This document shows, in pieces, positions 26,582 through 34,520 of a stretch of 64,000 nucleotides of DNA (position 1 is its first letter; each line of letters opens with the position of its first letter). Location: the IMG/VR virus record IMGVR_UViG_3300032293_000933, positions 1 to 64,000 of that record; one strand, 5' to 3'. The notes under the pieces were generated by a model. It saw only the letters and a list, made by a program, of their open reading frames with translations. It searched no databases and was not told the origin of the DNA. This DNA comes from a virus. The translations under genes were made by a program, and so were the position numbers.

Positions 26582-28101
26582 TAAAACCAATTCGTAGGAT
26601 CGTAATTGTTGGCGGTGGAACTTCTGGATGGCTCACCGCAGCATTTCTTTTAAAAAAAATTAGAAAGAATACTGAAGTAGTAGTTATTGATAAGAAACAG
26701 TCGGAAACTGTTGGTGTTGGAGAAGCAACTATTTTAAGTTTTAAACAATTCATGAACTCCTGTGGATTTCCTGTAGATGAATGGTTGCCTTGTATTGATG
26801 CAACCTTTAAATCTGGAATTTTGTTTACAGACTGGCAACGTGAAGGAACAGACTTGTGGCATCCTTTTGCTTTCCCTGAATATAATCCATGGGAAACTAA
26901 TCTTTTAAATATCTGGACAAACCATAAGGATAAAGAATTTTTTACTCATGGATGTGCTCTTTATCATCCAGCAGTAACTGAGAATAAAGTTGACCCAACA
27001 AACATTGGAACTTATGCTAATCACATTGACTGTGGTAAATTAGTTGAATTTATTAAAAGTAAAATCATAGATAAGATTACATTTGTTTCAAGTGAAGTTA
27101 TTGATGTAAATCGTAATCAAAATGGTGGAATCAATTATATAACCATAGAAGGTGGGGAACAAATTGAGTCGGATATTTTTGTTGATTGTACAGGATGGAA
27201 GAGACTTCTAGGTGCAGAACCAGATACTGTTGATTGTAGAGATAGATTATTTTGTGACACTGCAGTTGCTGGGCATGTACCATATGAAAATATTGACGAA
27301 GAGTTAACACCATATACAAAGTGTTGTGCAGTTGATCATGGTTGGATATGGAAGATACCTACACAAACTAGGATTGGTTCTGGACTAGTTTTTAATCGAT
27401 CAATTACTGACCCCGAAGAGGCAAAAGATTATTTTGTAGAGCATTGGAATCACAGAATTGATAGGGAAAGTTTAAAGGTTTTGGATTGGACCCCATACTA
27501 CCATAACAATTTCTGGCAAGATAATGTGGTTTGCATTGGGTTATCTGCTGGATTTATTGAACCTCTTGAGAGTACTGGTGTAGCATTAATTTGTGCTGGA
27601 ATTATTGAACTTGCCGAAGCATTTAAAGGTAATTTTTATAATACAAATGATATATTGGCATATAATGTTAAAATGAAATGCTTCTTTGAAAATTGTGTGG
27701 ATTTTGTTAACATGCATTATTCAAGAAATCAAAGAACTACTGGTAAGTTTTGGAAATTTGTTCAAGATACTTTTAAATTTACTGAAGCACAAAAGTTTTA
27801 TGAGTATGAAGTTCAAAATAATCCTTATGAACTTCCTAGAGATGGTGACTATATGTTCGTGGGTGAAAACTGGAGTGTTTTTATGGCACAACTTTTAGAT
27901 AAAGATACAATTGAACCAAAAAATAATGGATTATCTTCTGAACAATCTAAAGGTTTAATGGAACAGTTTTATGAAAATGAAATTGAGAAACATAAAAATT
28001 CTATTTTACACAGAGAATTTGTTGAACAATGCTTAGGAAAAATAAAATCTGGAATTCCATTAAATATTTCTTATACTTGTGCAAGCCCTGTTAAATTTTA
28101 A
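26578..28101 (+). CDS. Flavin-dependent halogenase (tryptophan halogenase family)
   Basis: A 507-residue protein. IVGGGTSGWLTAAFLLKK (residues 9-26) binds FAD, VGVGEATI follows, TFKSGILFTDW holds the Lys expected to form the reactive halogenating species, and WIWKIP near residue 255 is the diagnostic W.W.IP motif that separates halogenases from monooxygenases. VCIGLSAGFIEPLESTGV completes the flavin site. It probably chlorinates or brominates an aromatic or activated substrate, using a partner flavin reductase that is not visible here. It is translationally coupled to the carbamoyltransferase before and the oxygenase after. Confidence 0.9.
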   Translation: MIKPIRRIVIVGGGTSGWLTAAFLLKKIRKNTEVVVIDKKQSETVGVGEATILSFKQFMNSCGFPVDEWLPCIDATFKSGILFTDWQREGTDLWHPFAFPEYNPWETNLLNIWTNHKDKEFFTHGCALYHPAVTENKVDPTNIGTYANHIDCGKLVEFIKSKIIDKITFVSSEVIDVNRNQNGGINYITIEGGEQIESDIFVDCTGWKRLLGAEPDTVDCRDRLFCDTAVAGHVPYENIDEELTPYTKCCAVDHGWIWKIPTQTRIGSGLVFNRSITDPEEAKDYFVEHWNHRIDRESLKVLDWTPYYHNNFWQDNVVCIGLSAGFIEPLESTGVALICAGIIELAEAFKGNFYNTNDILAYNVKMKCFFENCVDFVNMHYSRNQRTTGKFWKFVQDTFKFTEAQKFYEYEVQNNPYELPRDGDYMFVGENWSVFMAQLLDKDTIEPKNNGLSSEQSKGLMEQFYENEIEKHKNSILHREFVEQCLGKIKSGIPLNISYTCASPVKF

Positions 28102-28727
28102 TGAAATTAGTTAAGGCATTTAAAGATTTTATAACTGAAGAAGAACGAGATATTCTAAATGAATGGACTTTATCAAATTATAAAAATGATTATTTTATTG
28201 ATCCAAAAATGGACTCTCGTGGGTTGGAAAAAACAAAATTAACAACTAGGTTTGCAAATCCTCTTGTTAATTATGGTAATCCACTTTTAGATTCTTCTTC
28301 TTTTGATCATATTAATTTTGTCGTATCTTCTAATCCAAACTTCAATTATCCTGATTTTGTATATGAACTTCAAAAAAGAATAGCATTAACTTTTGATTTT
28401 GAAGATTTTGGATTATCACCTGTCGGAAAGGAAGGTATTATAACTGAGATAAGTTTTACTGGTGGTACAATTCACCCTCATATTGATCCTTCTTGGTTTG
28501 AAGGAACCTATACAGTTCACTGTAATTTTATAACACAAAAGCCAAAGTCTGGCGGGGTTACTTATATTCAAGGAGAACCCTGGGAAGTAAATGATACTGA
28601 TTTATTAATGTATATTGTTTCAGAAGCAGAACATTCTGTTGATGAGATAGTAGGTGATAAAGAAAGAATTCTTTGGGTTTTTAGTTTTATGTTATCAAAA
28701 AAAGATACTGAGAGAATATTCCAATGA
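28101..28727 (+). CDS. 2OG-Fe(II) oxygenase-like protein
   Basis: A 208-residue protein with a likely H.D...H facial triad: GGTIHPHIDPSW near residue 132 and SEAEHSVDEI near 175, then KERILWVFSF as the 2-oxoglutarate-binding strand. It overlaps the halogenase stop by one base and the next gene by four. The substrate may be the same molecule that the halogenase or the sugar enzymes modify; that is inference. Confidence 0.7.
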   Translation: MKLVKAFKDFITEEERDILNEWTLSNYKNDYFIDPKMDSRGLEKTKLTTRFANPLVNYGNPLLDSSSFDHINFVVSSNPNFNYPDFVYELQKRIALTFDFEDFGLSPVGKEGIITEISFTGGTIHPHIDPSWFEGTYTVHCNFITQKPKSGGVTYIQGEPWEVNDTDLLMYIVSEAEHSVDEIVGDKERILWVFSFMLSKKDTERIFQ

Positions 28728-29131
28728 AAAAAATATTTGTTAATGGGACTTTTGATTTACTTCATAGAGGTCATCTGGAACTTTTAAATTTTGCAAAATC
28801 TTATGGTGATTATTTAATTGTTGCCATAGACACTGATGAAAGAGTAAGGCAAAAGAAAGGTCTAAATAGACCAATATATAATCAAGATGAAAGAAAATTT
28901 TTTTTGAATATGTTAAAACCTGTAAATCAGGTTGAGATGTTTTCCAGTGATGAAGAATTAGAACAATTGATAAAAGGATTTAATCCTGATATAATGGTTG
29001 TAGGATCTGATTGGAAAAATAAACCAGTAATTGGTTCTCAATATGCAAAAAGATTAATTTTTTTTGATAGGATAGGTGACTATGCAACCACAAAAACAAT
29101 ACACAGTATTATTAGTAGGGGAGACTTGTGA
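28724..29131 (+). CDS. Nucleotidyltransferase, HldE C-terminal-domain type
   Basis: A 135-residue stand-alone cytidylyltransferase-fold protein. VNGTFDLLHRGHLELL (residues 6-21) is the HxGH nucleotide-binding motif, followed by LIVAIDTDERV, DIMVVGSDWKNKPVIGS and YATTKTIHSI. These match the adenylyltransferase half of bacterial HldE/RfaE (ADP-heptose synthesis), including the late TT.II motif. Glycerol-phosphate cytidylyltransferase is the main alternative. The neighbouring kinase makes HldE the better call. Confidence 0.8.
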   Translation: MKKIFVNGTFDLLHRGHLELLNFAKSYGDYLIVAIDTDERVRQKKGLNRPIYNQDERKFFLNMLKPVNQVEMFSSDEELEQLIKGFNPDIMVVGSDWKNKPVIGSQYAKRLIFFDRIGDYATTKTIHSIISRGDL

Positions 29132-29861
29132 GGATAGTTATATTTACGGAAGCGTAGATAGAATAAGTCCAGAGGCTCCTATTCCTATTTTAAAATATGA
29201 ATATACAGAAACATCTTTGGGAATGTCTGCTAATGTGAAAAGAAATTTAGAATCTTTTGGAGTATTTGTAAATCATATTACTAATAAAGATTTAATTAAA
29301 AAGAAAAGATTTATCCATAGTGGTTCAAATCAACAAATGATGAGAATTGATGAGGATGATTCTGTTGATCCAATTAGACCATCAGAGGTCAGGAGTGCTT
29401 TTTTGCATTTGGAGTATGATGCTGTTGTTATATCTGATTATGATAAAGGTTTTTTGACAACACAAGACCTAAAAGTTTTTTGTCAAAATTTTAAGGGACC
29501 AGTTTTTATTGATACTAAAAAGAAAGATTTATTTACTGAACCAAATGTAATCTTTAAAATTAATCAAAGAGAATATGATAATTTAATATCTGAACCAGAA
29601 CAACAACATTTAATTATCACTAAAGGATCTTCTGGAGTTGAATATTGTAAATTAATGTATCCATCTGAAAAAGTAAATGTTTTTGATGTTGTTGGAGCAG
29701 GTGATACGTTTCTCGCAGCACTTACATATGCATTTTTAAAGTATGAGAATTATGAAGCAAGACTAGATTCTTCTATTAGATTTGCAAATAAAGCAGCAGC
29801 AATATCTGTACAGCACTATGGATGCTATACTTTAACCCAGGAAGATATTAAGGAGATTTGA
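29082..29861 (+). CDS. Heptose 7-phosphate kinase, HldE N-terminal-domain type
   Basis: A 259-residue PfkB/ribokinase-family protein. DRISPEAPIPILKYE is specific to the HldE/RfaE1 kinase subfamily. VVISDYDKGFL and DVVGAGDTFLAALTYA (catalytic Asp, anion hole) are intact. It would phosphorylate D-glycero-D-manno-heptose 7-phosphate at C1. It overlaps the nucleotidyltransferase gene by 50 bases from the ATG at 29082 (a GTG at 29076 is possible). Compared with fused bacterial HldE, the two activities are separate and in reverse order. About 50 residues shorter than the bacterial kinase domain. Confidence 0.84.
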   Translation: MQPQKQYTVLLVGETCEDSYIYGSVDRISPEAPIPILKYEYTETSLGMSANVKRNLESFGVFVNHITNKDLIKKKRFIHSGSNQQMMRIDEDDSVDPIRPSEVRSAFLHLEYDAVVISDYDKGFLTTQDLKVFCQNFKGPVFIDTKKKDLFTEPNVIFKINQREYDNLISEPEQQHLIITKGSSGVEYCKLMYPSEKVNVFDVVGAGDTFLAALTYAFLKYENYEARLDSSIRFANKAAAISVQHYGCYTLTQEDIKEI

Positions 29862-29862
29862 C

Positions 29863-30939
29863 ATGGCAGTTTACTGGGGAGTAAATTTATCTCATGATGG
29901 ATCTATCTGTCAATTAAAAGAAAACGGTGAGATTGATTGGTTTGTTGAGGAAGAAAGGTATTCTAGAGTCAAACAACTAGAACTTCCTTTTAGTCCAATT
30001 CCTTTCATAGATTATAGTAAGGAATTATATTCATTACAAATATCTGGATTATATGAACGTTGGGACCAAAGAACATTAGAAGAAACAGCAAAACATTTTT
30101 CAACACTCACTCAAAAATTTTATAATATTCAAAATTGTGATGATAGAAAGAAAGTAACATATGAGTTATTTCTTGAACATCATGTTTATCATGCTGCTTG
30201 TGGATTCTATAATTCTGGGTTTAAAGAATCTGCAGTTCTAGTTGTTGATGGTATGGGTAATTATATTAATGATGATTATCACGAAGTAGAAACAATATAT
30301 ACGTTTAAATATCCTAATAAAGTTAAGTGTCATCATGTGAATGTGACAAATTCCTTTATGAATTGTGATAGGCATCCTTTAGATCGACAACCAATAGGAA
30401 TTGGAATGATTTATAGTGCGATTGCTGACTATCTTGGGTTTGGAACTTTGGGGTCTGGTAAACTTATGGGTATGTCTGCATATGGAGAGGAAGACCCAAA
30501 TATTAAATCTTTTATTATTGATGGTAAATTGGATTCAACACAATTTTATAGGACAAAGTATGGAGTTAATTTCATACCTTATGACTATGTAATTTTTGAT
30601 CAAAAAGAATTAACTCCAGACAATCCAAAAATTCAAAATCTTTATAATCTTGCATATCGTATGCAAAAAGACTTTGAATGTTATATGATTAATTTGATAC
30701 TTTATACTCTTGATATTACTAAATCAAAGAATTTAGTTCTTACTGGAGGATGTGCATTAAATTGCGTTGCTAATTATAAGTATCTTGATATATTACCAAA
30801 TGATGTTAAACTATATGTGGAACCAATTTCTACAGATGCTGGAACTTCTATAGGATTATCTAAGTTATTGTACCATCAAAAAACACAATCAACACATCCA
30901 AAACCATTAAAGACCTTATACCTGGGATTAGAACAATGA
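29863..30939 (+). CDS. Carbamoyltransferase N-terminal domain only (copy 2, truncated)
   Basis: 358 residues that match only the Kae1-like half of the NodU/CmcH family: GVNLSHDGSICQLKENGEI, EHHVYHAACGFYNSGF near residue 105, and LTGGCALNCVANYKYL near 293. It ends at the point (LKTLYLGLEQ) where full-length members continue into the YrdC-like domain; that domain, with its GPRALGNRS motif, is missing and the next gene starts at once. It may be inactive alone, or may work with the C-terminal domain of another copy. Confidence 0.85.
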   Translation: MAVYWGVNLSHDGSICQLKENGEIDWFVEEERYSRVKQLELPFSPIPFIDYSKELYSLQISGLYERWDQRTLEETAKHFSTLTQKFYNIQNCDDRKKVTYELFLEHHVYHAACGFYNSGFKESAVLVVDGMGNYINDDYHEVETIYTFKYPNKVKCHHVNVTNSFMNCDRHPLDRQPIGIGMIYSAIADYLGFGTLGSGKLMGMSAYGEEDPNIKSFIIDGKLDSTQFYRTKYGVNFIPYDYVIFDQKELTPDNPKIQNLYNLAYRMQKDFECYMINLILYTLDITKSKNLVLTGGCALNCVANYKYLDILPNDVKLYVEPISTDAGTSIGLSKLLYHQKTQSTHPKPLKTLYLGLEQ

Positions 30940-31268
30940 AAGTATATTGTATTGACATTGATGGAGTTATTGCTCAGCACAATGGGATTTGTAAAACTTG
31001 TAAGTACGAATCATCAACTCCAATAAAAGAAAATATTGAAAAAATAAACAAGTTATATGATGAAGGAAATGTTATAAAGTATTTTACTGCAAGGGGAATG
31101 GGTACTTATAATGATGATTCTAAACTTGCCACGTCAAGGTGGAAGGAATTTACTGAACTGCAACTTAGAATTTGGGGATGTAAGTACCATTATTTAATTA
31201 TGGGCAAACCCTCCGCAGATTACTACATAGATGATAAGGCTATAAATTCTGATGACTTCTTCAATTAA
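30936..31268 (+). CDS. HAD-family hydrolase of polysaccharide clusters
   Basis: A 110-residue protein. CIDIDGVIAQ gives the HAD nucleophile DxD; IKYFTARGMGTY is motif II, and MGKPSADYYIDDKAINSDD supplies the motif III lysine and motif IV acidic residues. Small HADs of this type are common in capsule and LPS clusters. In the heptose pathway a HAD phosphatase (GmhB) removes the 7-phosphate; this protein could fill that role, although it is not a close GmhB by eye. Four-base overlap with the preceding gene. Confidence 0.75.
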   Translation: MKVYCIDIDGVIAQHNGICKTCKYESSTPIKENIEKINKLYDEGNVIKYFTARGMGTYNDDSKLATSRWKEFTELQLRIWGCKYHYLIMGKPSADYYIDDKAINSDDFFN

Positions 31269-31605
31269 AATAGTTCCCAAAGGTTGGGGTTACGAAAAGT
31301 GGATTGTTAATAATGCAAAATATTGTGGTAAACTTTTATTTTTTGAAAGGAATAAAAGATGTTCCTGGCATTATCATAAAATAAAAGAAGAAACTTTTTA
31401 TCTGCAAAGTGGAAAGATATATTTGTGGTATGGATGGGATGATGATTTGGCAAAAGCAGATATGAAAATCATGGAACCAGGAGATTCATTTCATGTTCCC
31501 ATAGGACTAAAACATCAGATGATTGCCTTAGAAGATTCTGATCTATTTGAATTTTCTACGGAACATTTTGAAGATGATAGTTATAGGATAATTAAAGGGG
31601 ATTGA
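31252..31605 (+). CDS. Cupin, sugar-isomerase-like
   Basis: A 117-residue single cupin domain with WGYEKWIVN, CSWHYHKIKEETFYL (metal-binding H.H...E) and PGDSFHVPIGLKHQMIA. It resembles the C-terminal cupin of mannose-6-phosphate isomerase/ManC type II proteins. It overlaps the HAD gene by 17 bases. It may isomerise or bind a sugar phosphate, and GmhA, the isomerase that starts heptose synthesis, is not otherwise seen here; linking the two is speculation. Confidence 0.75.
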   Translation: MTSSIKIVPKGWGYEKWIVNNAKYCGKLLFFERNKRCSWHYHKIKEETFYLQSGKIYLWYGWDDDLAKADMKIMEPGDSFHVPIGLKHQMIALEDSDLFEFSTEHFEDDSYRIIKGD

Positions 31606-31606
31606 T

Positions 31607-32188
31607 ATGGAACTAAAAGATCTTATTTTAGAAATGAATGAATTTGTTTCTAAAAAAACATGTCAAGATATGATTGATTGGTTTTGGGATAATGAAGATA
31701 TTCATACTATGGGGAAGGTTTATGGTGGAGAAGATTTGACCAATCGAAATAATGTTTTAAATCTTGACCATAAGAATACAATTCAAGCATATCCACATCC
31801 AGACGATCCTATATCAGATGTTTTGTCTGAAATTATATTTTCTGGATATGCTAAGTATCAAGAACTTCTTCCAACACCACAAGGACAACCTTTATGTGCA
31901 ACAACATATTCTGTTAGAATTTATCAAAAGGGAGTTGGTAAATTTTTAGATCATGTTGATCAGTCTGCTGGACCGAATGTTACTAGAGTATTTGGAATTA
32001 TCTTATACTTGAATGATGTTGAGGAGGGTGGAGAAACAGACTTTTTAGACTATGGATTTTCAATTAAACCAGAACAAGGTAAACTATTAATATTTCCTTG
32101 TAATTATTTGTTTAGGCATCAAGGTAATATTCCTATCTCTGATGACAAATATATTTTTACTGCCTTTATTAATTTTGCCGATGTATAA
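31607..32188 (+). CDS. Prolyl-4-hydroxylase-like 2OG-Fe(II) oxygenase
   Basis: A 193-residue protein with the P4H pattern: IYQKGVGKFLDHVDQSAGP (H.D at about residue 115), IILYLNDVEEGGETDFL, and LFRHQGNIPISDDKYIFTAF (distal His and the 2OG-binding basic residue, here Lys). It would hydroxylate a protein or small-molecule substrate. It lies between the cupin and another oxygenase-like gene, whose ATG overlaps its stop (ATGTATAA). Confidence 0.82.
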   Translation: MELKDLILEMNEFVSKKTCQDMIDWFWDNEDIHTMGKVYGGEDLTNRNNVLNLDHKNTIQAYPHPDDPISDVLSEIIFSGYAKYQELLPTPQGQPLCATTYSVRIYQKGVGKFLDHVDQSAGPNVTRVFGIILYLNDVEEGGETDFLDYGFSIKPEQGKLLIFPCNYLFRHQGNIPISDDKYIFTAFINFADV

Positions 32189-32789
32189 TATTAACATTAC
32201 AAAACCATTTGGACCATTTATATTTGAATGTATGTGTCCACAAAATGTGGTGACTAACTTTAATTCTTTTGTGGACAATATGGATCAGAACACAAAAGAA
32301 CTGTGCTCATCTCGTTATAGTAAAGTTGATGGATTCCCAGATTTATTAGATCGTGGGTTTGAAATTATTTACCTAACTTCAAATCAGTGTGAAAATGTTG
32401 GATTTACTTCTTTTATTGGTGATATAGTTCCAGAATATATGAAGTTATTTAATGTAAACAACGCGGAGATATGCTTTACGACCTCACATTTTTCTGATTT
32501 ATTTGTGGAGGTTTGGGTTAATAGATATTTTAAAGATGATTATACTCCACCTCATGATCATAAGGGGCATATATCTGGAATTACTATTTTAGATTTGCCA
32601 GAGGACTCTGATTGGTTTGACCTTCACAACTTAGAATTTATTTGGAATAATGAGCATCATAGACCAGACCAAGAAATTGGAAAGACTTTTTTGTTTCCAA
32701 GTAATCTTATGCATTGGGTAACTAAACAAAAAAGTCTTTTAGAAAGAAGAACCGTAAGCTTTAACTTAGTTGTAAATATTCCTCAATAG
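32181..32789 (+). CDS. 2OG-Fe(II) oxygenase-like protein (2OG-FeII_Oxy_5 type)
   Basis: A 202-residue protein from the ATG at 32181; an ATG at 32142 is in frame but deep in the previous gene. YTPPHDHKGHISGITILDLP supplies the likely metal-site histidines and FLFPSNLMHWVTKQKSLLER the distal His and Arg, the layout of the phage-common putative oxygenase family. Its last 29 bases overlap the 3' end of the converging epimerase gene. Confidence 0.68.
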   Translation: MYNINITKPFGPFIFECMCPQNVVTNFNSFVDNMDQNTKELCSSRYSKVDGFPDLLDRGFEIIYLTSNQCENVGFTSFIGDIVPEYMKLFNVNNAEICFTTSHFSDLFVEVWVNRYFKDDYTPPHDHKGHISGITILDLPEDSDWFDLHNLEFIWNNEHHRPDQEIGKTFLFPSNLMHWVTKQKSLLERRTVSFNLVVNIPQ

Positions 32790-33570
32790 TTTTAAATTTA
32801 TAATTACCAATCCACTTCATATCTGCACAAGTGTATGATTGGTATTTTCCTTTTAAGTGTTCTGGAAAGGGAATGGTATTAATAGTACCGTTCTCTTTTT
32901 TTGCAACTAACTCTGCAACATGTTTAAATGATACTGGAGACCCTGTTCCAAGGTCGTAGATGCCGCTTCCAGCGTTGTTATGGAGAACAATATTAACAAC
33001 GTCATCAACGCACACAAAGTCTCTCAGGAAGCGATCAGAACCTTCAAAGAGATTCAATTGACCAGATTCTTTAACTTCTTTTGTAAATTTACTTACAGGA
33101 CTCGCTTGGTTTCCTTTGTGGTCTTCTCCATCACCATATACATTAAAGTACCTAAATCCCTGTACGAGAGGAAATTTTTCTATATTATCTAAGACTGTAT
33201 AATCAACCTGTAGTTTTGAAATAGCATATTGATTTAAAGGATTAATTGATCCTTTTGTTTGATGAATACTTTGATTGCCATAGACTGATGCTGACGAAGC
33301 ATACTTTACTGGAATCTCATATTCAATTGCTTTGTTTAAAAGGGCGCATGAAAATGCTACATTATAGTGCCAAAGTTTTTGTAAATCCTTTTCTGTAGTT
33401 GATGAAATTGCCCCTTGATGAAGAATTAGACTGACATTTTTCCAATCATCAAAATCTTTAAACAGACGCCAAGAATCTTCTTGATCAATTAAAAGTATAT
33501 CTTCACCAGTATTTAACTTATTTGCAAAATGACTTCCAATAAATCCTGACGAACCAGTAAGTATGATCAT
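32761..33570 (-). CDS. hldD: ADP-L-glycero-D-manno-heptose 6-epimerase
   Basis: A 269-residue extended short-chain dehydrogenase. LTGSSGFIGSHFANKL (residues 4-19) binds NAD(P); the HldD-specific blocks HQGAISSTTEKD, KYASSASVYG, NQYAISK (Tyr and Lys), FRYFNVYGDGEDHKG, FEGSDRFLRDFVCVDDV and IPFPEHLKGKYQ are all present. It converts D,D- to L,D-heptose on the nucleotide. It is shorter than bacterial HldD (about 310). It is on the minus strand opposite the rest of the cassette, which suggests separate acquisition. Confidence 0.9.
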   Translation of the reverse strand: MIILTGSSGFIGSHFANKLNTGEDILLIDQEDSWRLFKDFDDWKNVSLILHQGAISSTTEKDLQKLWHYNVAFSCALLNKAIEYEIPVKYASSASVYGNQSIHQTKGSINPLNQYAISKLQVDYTVLDNIEKFPLVQGFRYFNVYGDGEDHKGNQASPVSKFTKEVKESGQLNLFEGSDRFLRDFVCVDDVVNIVLHNNAGSGIYDLGTGSPVSFKHVAELVAKKENGTINTIPFPEHLKGKYQSYTCADMKWIGNYKFKTIEEYLQLS

Positions 33571-33584
33571 AATTTTCCTATTAT

Positions 33585-33592
33585 AATAAATA
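33585..33592 (+). promoter_or_regulatory. Late-promoter-like AATAAATA
   Basis: Box 29 bases before the structural gene at 33622, in the divergent space between it and hldD. Confidence 0.5.
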
Positions 33593-33621
33593 ATAACATA
33601 AAAAAGTCTAAAAGTATATCC

Positions 33622-34278
33622 ATGGCGTTTGGATCTCTAGCATCATACCCAACCACAGATAATTTTGCTCATATACTTTACACATCACCTTCATCGAATT
33701 TTGTAGAAGGTAAAGTTTACGCTGTTAATATGAGTTCTGTTCCAGTAAAAATTAGGGTTGCAGTTCTGGGAACCGCTAATATAAACGACCTAGCAATATC
33801 AGATTACATTATATATAATCATTTAATACCAACTGGTGATAGATTTATATCTGATGGAATATTTTTAAAGAATGGTGAATCTGTTGTGGTACGTGCAGAT
33901 TCTCCAGGTGTAAAATTTAGTTTTCGTGGATCTGAAGTTGGTTTAACAACCACTGTTTGTGGAATTATATCAGCATTCAGTCCATCAACAAGTTTAAAAA
34001 TAGGTGCAGGTCAGACTGTGTTTAATCTACCAGTATCGATGGTAGAAACTGACGCTAATCTTTATATTACAAACACTTCTCCAGATTATGTTGAAGTAAG
34101 TGTTGGTATTGGAACTACTATTGGCTCCAATCATTATTTGGTGTATAATCAAAGAGTAGAACCTGGACACTTTTTCTGTCAAGACGATATTAAGTTAGGC
34201 GCAGGGGAGATTATTTTTGCCAAGTCTACTTCAACGAATGTAAACATTGTCGCATTAGGAAAAACAACTCATAGGTAA
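33622..34278 (+). CDS. Virion structural-type beta protein
   Basis: A 218-residue protein made of two similar halves, each with a beta-sandwich pattern: VYAVNMSSVPVKIRVAVLGT...ISDYIIYNHLIPTGD..F and LYITNTSPDYVEVSVGIGT...SNHYLVYNQRVEPGHFF. No catalytic motif. Such duplicated domains occur in cyanophage virion proteins. It has a late box, although it is surrounded by metabolic genes. Confidence 0.65.
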   Translation: MAFGSLASYPTTDNFAHILYTSPSSNFVEGKVYAVNMSSVPVKIRVAVLGTANINDLAISDYIIYNHLIPTGDRFISDGIFLKNGESVVVRADSPGVKFSFRGSEVGLTTTVCGIISAFSPSTSLKIGAGQTVFNLPVSMVETDANLYITNTSPDYVEVSVGIGTTIGSNHYLVYNQRVEPGHFFCQDDIKLGAGEIIFAKSTSTNVNIVALGKTTHR

Positions 34279-34280
34279 TA

Positions 34281-34520
34281 ATGAAATTTACAGTATATTC
34301 TAAGGACGGTTGCCCATATTGCAACAAAATTGAACAACTACTCAAAGTAGCAGAACTTCAACATGTAGTATATAAACTTGGTAGAGATTTTAATCGTGAG
34401 GAATTTTATGCTGAGTTTGGTTCAGGATCAACTTTTCCTCAAGTAATTATGGATGATAAACACCTTGGTGGATGTACAGATACTGCAAGATATTTAAAAG
34501 AAAATAATATTATTAATTAA
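34281..34520 (+). CDS. Glutaredoxin
   Basis: A 79-residue protein with the redox-active CPYC at residues 11-14, the cis-proline region GSTFPQVIM and the glutathione-binding GGCTDTARYL. It is a normal small glutaredoxin of the type that serves ribonucleotide reductase in T4-like phages; it could also recycle the peroxiredoxin at 1134. Its last four bases overlap the converging bilin reductase gene. Confidence 0.92.
   Translation: MKFTVYSKDGCPYCNKIEQLLKVAELQHVVYKLGRDFNREEFYAEFGSGSTFPQVIMDDKHLGGCTDTARYLKENNIIN

Noticed and set aside
32142-32180. Upstream ATG for the 2OG oxygenase gene at 32181
   Set aside because: It would add a hydrophobic leader encoded wholly inside the preceding gene; the ATG overlapping the stop codon is the usual arrangement here.
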